From positions 1 through 23,169 of the forward strand of contig JAYMTF010001484.1 in assembly GCA_036897485.1 (NCBI GenBank): 23,169 bases of DNA, in the 5' to 3' direction. The position numbers and the translations under genes are program-made. Within the stretch, counting starts at the first letter, position 1, and each line of letters opens with the position of its first letter. The stretch comes from Pelargonium nanum (taxonomy: Eukaryota > Streptophyta > Magnoliopsida > Geraniales > Geraniaceae). Of this stretch, positions 18,777-23,169 are shown one piece after another. The notes under the pieces were generated by a model, which saw only the letters and a program-made list of their open reading frames with translations, did not search any database and had not been told where the DNA came from.

Positions 18777-20785
18777 CCTTAATATCTTCTCTACAACACT
18801 TCAGTATGTGGTTGTCTGCCAAGAAACAATAATTGAAAATTGTGAGCCCCACAACCACCACCCATAATCTCTATTGTTATTTTCTTTAATCATTCTCTAA
18901 TTCAACTTCTCAGAGAAGATGGTTTCACTTTCCATTTTTTATCAAATTCATGATTGACTACAACTTATAGGCAAATTCATGTATGCTCCACTTTCTGTGA
19001 CAAGCCATCTCTAAAAAAAACATAAACAAAGTCAGGTTATGCTTTTGATTTCTTCTTCAAGACCTATATTCTGTGATTAAATGACCCCAACAATATTGTT
19101 TATGTAATCAGGTTCATGCATGCTATAACTGCTTTCACAACTAGAATAAAGGTTGTGCACAGTACCTATAAATGCTTTCTTGTAAGCCTATATTTTAAAC
19201 ATTCTAGACAAATCTGTTGATCCTGCTTAGCTTGCCTATGCTTTGTCATCATCTACATAAACTTTATTATCTAGTACTGACCTTTTTATATGACCCATTT
19301 TAAAGGATGCTTTCATCATTTGATGCTTACATCCTAACCACTGCAATAGAGGAATAGGATTCAGCCTAAAACCACAATAAAATACTTCAATATAATCATG
19401 TCATGATTGATGCTCTAAGAATAAGATAGAAATCTATAATATTTTATCGACAAAGTATATTCTTGAAATAAAGATGAAACACATGACATATTCTACAAAA
19501 AAAAAAAGGACTAATGAGCATATAGAGAAGTATGCTAATCAAAGGCATGTCTAACAAATTGTATTTCAAATTGTAGGGAACAGAAGATTTATAAGCATAT
19601 AACCAAAATATGCTAATCACAGATATGCTGATCAAATTGCTGCACAACTATCAGATGCATAGGGTCTAATTTACCTTTAACACGTATTTCATAATCTCAA
19701 AAACTTTATAACATTATCTATTGGACCATCAGTACAGCTATGCATAAAGACAATTGACATAAATATGAAGTATCAGAAAATGAGATAAATTCAAACGATA
19801 TCAATAGTCTTACGTAGCTATATTGTTGTCCTTGAATCCGTAAAACAGATATATCTCAACTCTGAAGGGGAAAAATATCCCTAAAACTTCTCTTGGTAAG
19901 GAAATTCCGAGCTTTTACATCCACTAACAGTCTGAGTGGTGGTGAGTTCGAAACTTCTCTTCTCTACACAAACTCAAATGCTTGTGAAAGTTGTGTCGTT
20001 TTCATACAGAATTTGAAGTACATTATTTACAAGCAACCTAGAGAAAGAGAAAAATAGCAGACAAGGGTCTTTAAAGTTGTCGGAGAAAGAAATGGACATT
20101 AGGCAAGGTTTCTGGGACAAAAGCCAGAATTGGAAAAGGACTTGAGACCAATAGGTCCCCACTTGGGTTCCCTTTCAAGAACAATATGCAATTGTTAGGG
20201 AATTATAACACCTACAAAGGCAATTAAATATTAAACAGAATGTTTTTTTTTCAGGGCTGAACAGTTAATGCAAACATAAGTACTTAAACAAGCCAATTAC
20301 TGAAAGCGAAAACTTCTCGAAGAAAGAAACACGACAGTATCCTATAGTGAACTTAGGTCTATAAAACATAATCCATCTTCTAGAAGTGTTTGCAGAAATC
20401 AAATTTTAGTGGGCAGTAAAAAAAATTTAAAGTGTCATAGAAGTAGGAGAATTCAACAATTGCTCCTGTTGTAAGGAAAAGCACCAGACAATGTAATTGT
20501 TCAAAGACAAATGCTATACTTGTCTCAGTCAAAAGGCTGAGAAAGGTATAGCTAATAGCCTTAATATTTTTGCATCGGAACCTAATCCATCTATGATCAT
20601 GTTTCACAACTTCTAGCTTTATTGTAATATCAGTGCAATTCTTCAACTTAGAAGTAACATAATATCATTTCTAACTGAAGACGTCAACGCCTGAAATGCA
20701 GACTATTATTACTAGTCACTTTACACAATGGGGGAGAAAAATGGAGACTCATTGGACCAAGAATAAAAAAAAAAACAGAACAATA
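18777..20785. other. AT-rich intergenic DNA
   Basis: There is no gene-like ORF over about 2 kb. The right end should include the 3'UTR of the CPBP gene, and the left end the distal promoter of MAKR6. Open frames at 19444-19647, 19974-20162 and 20380-20646 encode Phe/Leu/Ser-rich products with no motif, as expected by chance in AT-rich DNA. Confidence 0.6.
19890..19960 (+). repeat. possible tRNA-derived (SINE-like) remnant
   Basis: A ttggtaagg (resembling an A box) is followed about 50 bases later by ggtgagttcgaaac, close to the Pol III B box GGTTCGANNC. The spacing fits a tRNA-like head. No poly(T)/poly(A) tail or flanking duplication was confirmed, and the sequence does not fold into a tRNA that I can recognise. 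Confidence 0.25.
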
Positions 20786-21454
20786 TTATTTCATAAGATC
20801 TAAGAATACAAAGGCATTCCAGAGGCTATGCAAAAGCATCGATGCAAACAGGTTCCTTGACCGCGCGAAGACAGCACCCATCACAACCCCAAGGAGCACA
20901 AGTGGTAATATCCTTTGCATATTGAAATGTGCCAAGGCAAAAGCTACTGAACTCACCAAAATTGAGCACCATATGGGCATGTATTTGGTCAAAGAAGGGA
21001 GGAGAAAACCACGGAAAACAATCTCCTCCCAAATGGGGGCACAAACTGAAACTACCACAGCATACATGGCCATTGCCACTGGGTCTCGTGCATTAATTGA
21101 TTGCTCCACGTTTGAAATAGTAACAGGTGTAGAGGGAAGAATGGGTAACAGATTTAGGTTAACCTGTGAAAGCCGGTTGACAAGGGGAAACATGAGGCAG
21201 CCCAAACCAACATCAATTTGCCACTTTCCTTTAAGGCTAAACCTGAACCAGTCTGAAGGAAGTGGACGAAACCTTGCAAGGCAACGGTAAACAATAGCAG
21301 TTCCAGCAAGACCTTCAGCAACATCAGTCAAGAGGCTGTACAAAGCTTGCCCTCTGTATGTTAGGGATTCTTTTCTGAACCCAGCTGTGTGAGCTAGAAA
21401 TGGAACTACCCAAGATCCCACCAACCAGAATGAGGCAATCCATAAGATCATAAC
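20786..21454 (-). CDS. CPBP-family intramembrane metalloprotease (CAAX protease-like), last coding exon
   Basis: CPBP proteins are multi-pass membrane proteases related to Rce1; plant members are often plastid-located. This exon encodes 222 residues, ending FLDLMK at the stop 20788-20786. Counting from the Met at 21451, motif 1 is EEIVFRG (Glu142, Glu143, Arg147), motif 2 is FALAHF (His175) and motif 3 is HSLWN (His208, Asn212), so the catalytic set is intact. Hydrophobic segments around 3-20, 82-90, 126-140, 158-175 and 180-195 are likely membrane helices. The exon starts after an AG acceptor (21456-21455, tgatgtag) with Val-Met in frame. The Met is therefore internal, and the N-terminus, with any transit peptide, lies right of the window. 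It resembles the Arabidopsis At1g14270 type, from memory of the family. Confidence 0.85.
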   Translation of the reverse strand, partial: VMILWIASFWLVGSWVVPFLAHTAGFRKESLTYRGQALYSLLTDVAEGLAGTAIVYRCLARFRPLPSDWFRFSLKGKWQIDVGLGCLMFPLVNRLSQVNLNLLPILPSTPVTISNVEQSINARDPVAMAMYAVVVSVCAPIWEEIVFRGFLLPSLTKYMPIWCSILVSSVAFALAHFNMQRILPLVLLGVVMGAVFARSRNLFASMLLHSLWNAFVFLDLMK

Positions 21455-22120
21455 CTACATCATCAGAAGATAATGCTGCAATTAGGCTTATAACAAAATT
21501 GTTTGTTCGACCAAATCTCTGTGATACTTGATTTCCTAAGTGTGGCATATAATTATCAAACTACTAATCCAATAAGACTTTATTCCTAAACATGTCCGGC
21601 AGGAATGAATACAAATTGAGCAAAAAAAAAAATTCAATAATATGCTTATTTATCACATTTGTCAACCTTCTAAATATATTATAAGAGACAGTCCAATCTT
21701 AACAAGTTAGATCATGTAGACCAACTTTACTAACGAAGTGGTCATATTACATTAACCACATCATACTAACATTCTCCTAAAATGTTTAATCTTCCACATC
21801 CCTAGCAGGGCCACAAAACAATGCTCCAACCATAGCACAGCTAGTACAATTTCAGCCCCTTCATAAATACAGATGCTGCCCTACCAACATTCATCTCTAG
21901 CACATTGCTAACCCTTATACCACTCTACAGAAATAAACAAAACAGCAGACACTTCTACTGTGCCCCAACAAAACAATGCCGCCTAGCTATTGCATTCAAT
22001 TTAATTAGTTCCCACATCTCAAGATGCACAACCACTGTTATCTCAATACCATCTCCCACAACCATTAAAGGTCAGAACTCTTATGTGTCACAATAATCTC
22101 ACTATTTGATTCCGTCAACA
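21455..22120 (-). other. probable intron of the CPBP gene
   Basis: No further CPBP exon can be recognised on the minus strand from here to the window edge, so the intron upstream of the last exon is likely longer than 1.7 kb. The part to 22120 is AT-rich, becoming C/A-rich on the plus strand after about 21780. It shows no gene. Confidence 0.5.
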
Positions 22121-22132
22121 ATCTCCCAAGTT

Positions 22133-22240
22133 GTTTTCCCTACAAAGAACTTTTGGAAAGGTCAGGTTCCTCCTAAGGAGGCTTTCTTCTTTTTTGTTGT
22201 ACTCAAGAGAAGATTTTTACTGTTGATATTGGATTTATAT
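22133..22240 (+). mobile_element. LINE remnant (zinc-binding RT tail fragment)
   Basis: The plus strand reads FPTKNFWKGQVPPKEAFFFF, closely matching the start of the plant LINE zf-RVT region (consensus style FPW..IWK.KVPPKVAFF). It is followed, after an apparent frameshift, by sequence like the GKILTVDNL stretch. Nothing else of the element is clear on either side. It lies in the probable CPBP intron, antisense to that gene. Confidence 0.55.
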
Positions 22241-22442
22241 TTGTAAGGGAAAATATTTAACTGTCTTTTTGCATTAAACTGTATCCCGGGAGTTGTAGTC
22301 AGCCATCTCTAATATCGATTGGGTTTCTCAAGGGTTTGAAAGATTCTTCTGGAGGAATTTGGAAAGAAAAAAAAATACCCCCAGTTCTATGTAGAACATG
22401 AACAGAGAATGTAATTTAGGAGTTTTTTTAAGAGGTGCACCC

Positions 22443-22781
22443 CCTGCTCAACGGAAAAATGCTATTTGTCCCAAATTCTATACAAAACTTTGTGTACAAA
22501 ATGATGTGGCAGCCTATGTGGCAAAGGCTATTTTTTATTTTTATGGCTCAATATTAAGTTTAAACGAATAATAACCCGACACATATAATACCACTACCCT
22601 CCCATGAATTTCTGGCGCGAAGCGCCCGGTTTATAACACACATTGTACACTTGTCAAATTTTAATTCGTCCAACTCATCATCAATATATTTGATGTGGCA
22701 TATCTATCTATATGACACGTCACTTTGTACAAAGATTTTTGTACAAAATTTTGTACATATAGCATTACTCCTGCTCAACGG
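22443..22781. mobile_element. MITE-like element with long terminal inverted repeats and 12-bp target duplication
   Basis: The 12-bp cctgctcaacgg occurs at 22443-22454 and 22770-22781, flanking 315 bp. The two ends of the insert are imperfect inverted repeats over roughly 55 bases; both begin close to taatgctat or aaatgctat, then a tgtacaaaat-like tract and tttgtacaaa, tga(t/c)gtg. There is no ORF. A perfect GGCGC-GAA-GCGCC hairpin (22614-22626) sits almost exactly at the centre. Length, inverted repeats and target duplication fit a MITE, perhaps Mutator-like, though 12 bp is long for that group. Confidence 0.75.
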
Positions 22782-23096
22782 CTGAAGCTGGTATTATTAG
22801 TACTCTCTACAGTCGTTTATCTCAAAGATATATCCTTTGTCTAGTTTCAGTATCTTTTACCTTTTAGGATAGTCTGACTTCAGTTAAGGAAACTTGTTAT
22901 GTTTCTAGTTGGACTCATTTAAGGGTATCCTCCATTACTCCTTGCGTATTTGAACAGTTAGACAAACCCATTTGTAAGAAAACAATTCTTTTATACATCA
23001 AATATATGTATACAATGAAAATAATTTAGAAACATTTATCAGCTTCTGAAAAAGACAGACTTAACACTACTCACATACAGTTTTTCATTCTAGAGA

Positions 23097-23164
23097 CATG
23101 GTTGTTAAAAATCCCGATTCACGATCCGATTCACGATTCGGAGGTTAAAAGATTCAAAACCATG
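23097..23164. repeat. short repeat with tandem ccgattcacgat
   Basis: Two perfect tandem 12-mers ccgattcacgat (23114-23125, 23126-23137) lie inside a segment bounded by catggtt (23097-23103) and its inverse aaccatg (23158-23164). It could be a small inverted-repeat element or the end of a larger transposon cut by the window edge. The family was not identified. Confidence 0.35.
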
Positions 23165-23169
23165 TTTGA

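Noticed and set aside
18561..18782. Plus-strand frame over the MAKR6 start and promoter
   Set aside because: It is antisense to the well-supported MAKR6 N-terminus and its 5' region and has no recognisable features.
19444..20646. Several minus-strand frames of 60-90 codons in the intergenic DNA as small genes or extra CPBP exons
   Set aside because: The CPBP frame already ends at a proper C-terminus (20786), and these frames lack motifs, conserved ends or splice signals that I could see.
22614..22626. GGCGC-GAA-GCGCC hairpin as a Helitron 3' terminus or transcription terminator
   Set aside because: There is no CTRR end or flanking Helitron signature, and the inverted repeats and target duplication place it inside a MITE-like element.

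Overview
This is nuclear DNA from a flowering plant, most probably a eudicot. There is no operon structure. Two single-copy plant genes show spliced or splice-bounded coding sequence, and much of the rest is decayed non-LTR (LINE/L1-type) retrotransposon sequence of two plant lineages. I cannot name the species. There is no virus, phage or bacterial defence system here.

Layout. 1-520: short degenerate direct repeats, no gene. 521-5611 (minus): LINE-1, a nearly complete but dead L1 element. Its ORF1 carries an RNA recognition motif (RRM) and its ORF2 carries endonuclease, reverse transcriptase (RT) and a zinc-binding tail. 5612-6480: AT-rich spacer and a pyrimidine-rich leader between the 5' ends of two divergently oriented LINEs. 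6481-12582 (plus): LINE-2 copy A, from a different L1 lineage. Its ORF1 has DUF4283 plus a CCHC zinc knuckle, and its ORF2 has endonuclease, RT, zf-RVT and a C-terminal RNase H. 12583-13279: the 3' flank of that insertion. 13319-17467: a second, diverged copy of the LINE-2 ORF2 three-quarters plus the same 3' flank, making a direct segmental duplication of about 4 kb per unit. The junction contains a short patch identical to a distant part of the LINE.

17792-18589 (minus): a membrane-associated kinase regulator gene of the MAKR6 type, with a probable tiny second exon. 18590-20785: its promoter and AT-rich intergenic DNA. 20786-21454 (minus): the last coding exon of a CPBP-family (CAAX protease-like/Rce1-like) intramembrane protease. 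Its upstream exons lie beyond the right edge, so 21455-23169 is probably intron. That intron holds a LINE zinc-finger remnant, a roughly 315-bp MITE-like element with long terminal inverted repeats and a 12-bp target duplication, and the start of another short repeat.

How the parts relate. Neither LINE can be active as it stands, because stops and frameshifts break every ORF. The duplicated block ends about 325 bp beyond the MAKR6 stop codon and is convergent with that gene, so read-through of the LINE would run antisense to MAKR6. The most informative features are the structure of the duplication, its patchwork junction, and the contrast between the two LINE architectures. Frame and coordinate statements come from reading the bases directly. 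Family names come from recognised motifs, not database searches.
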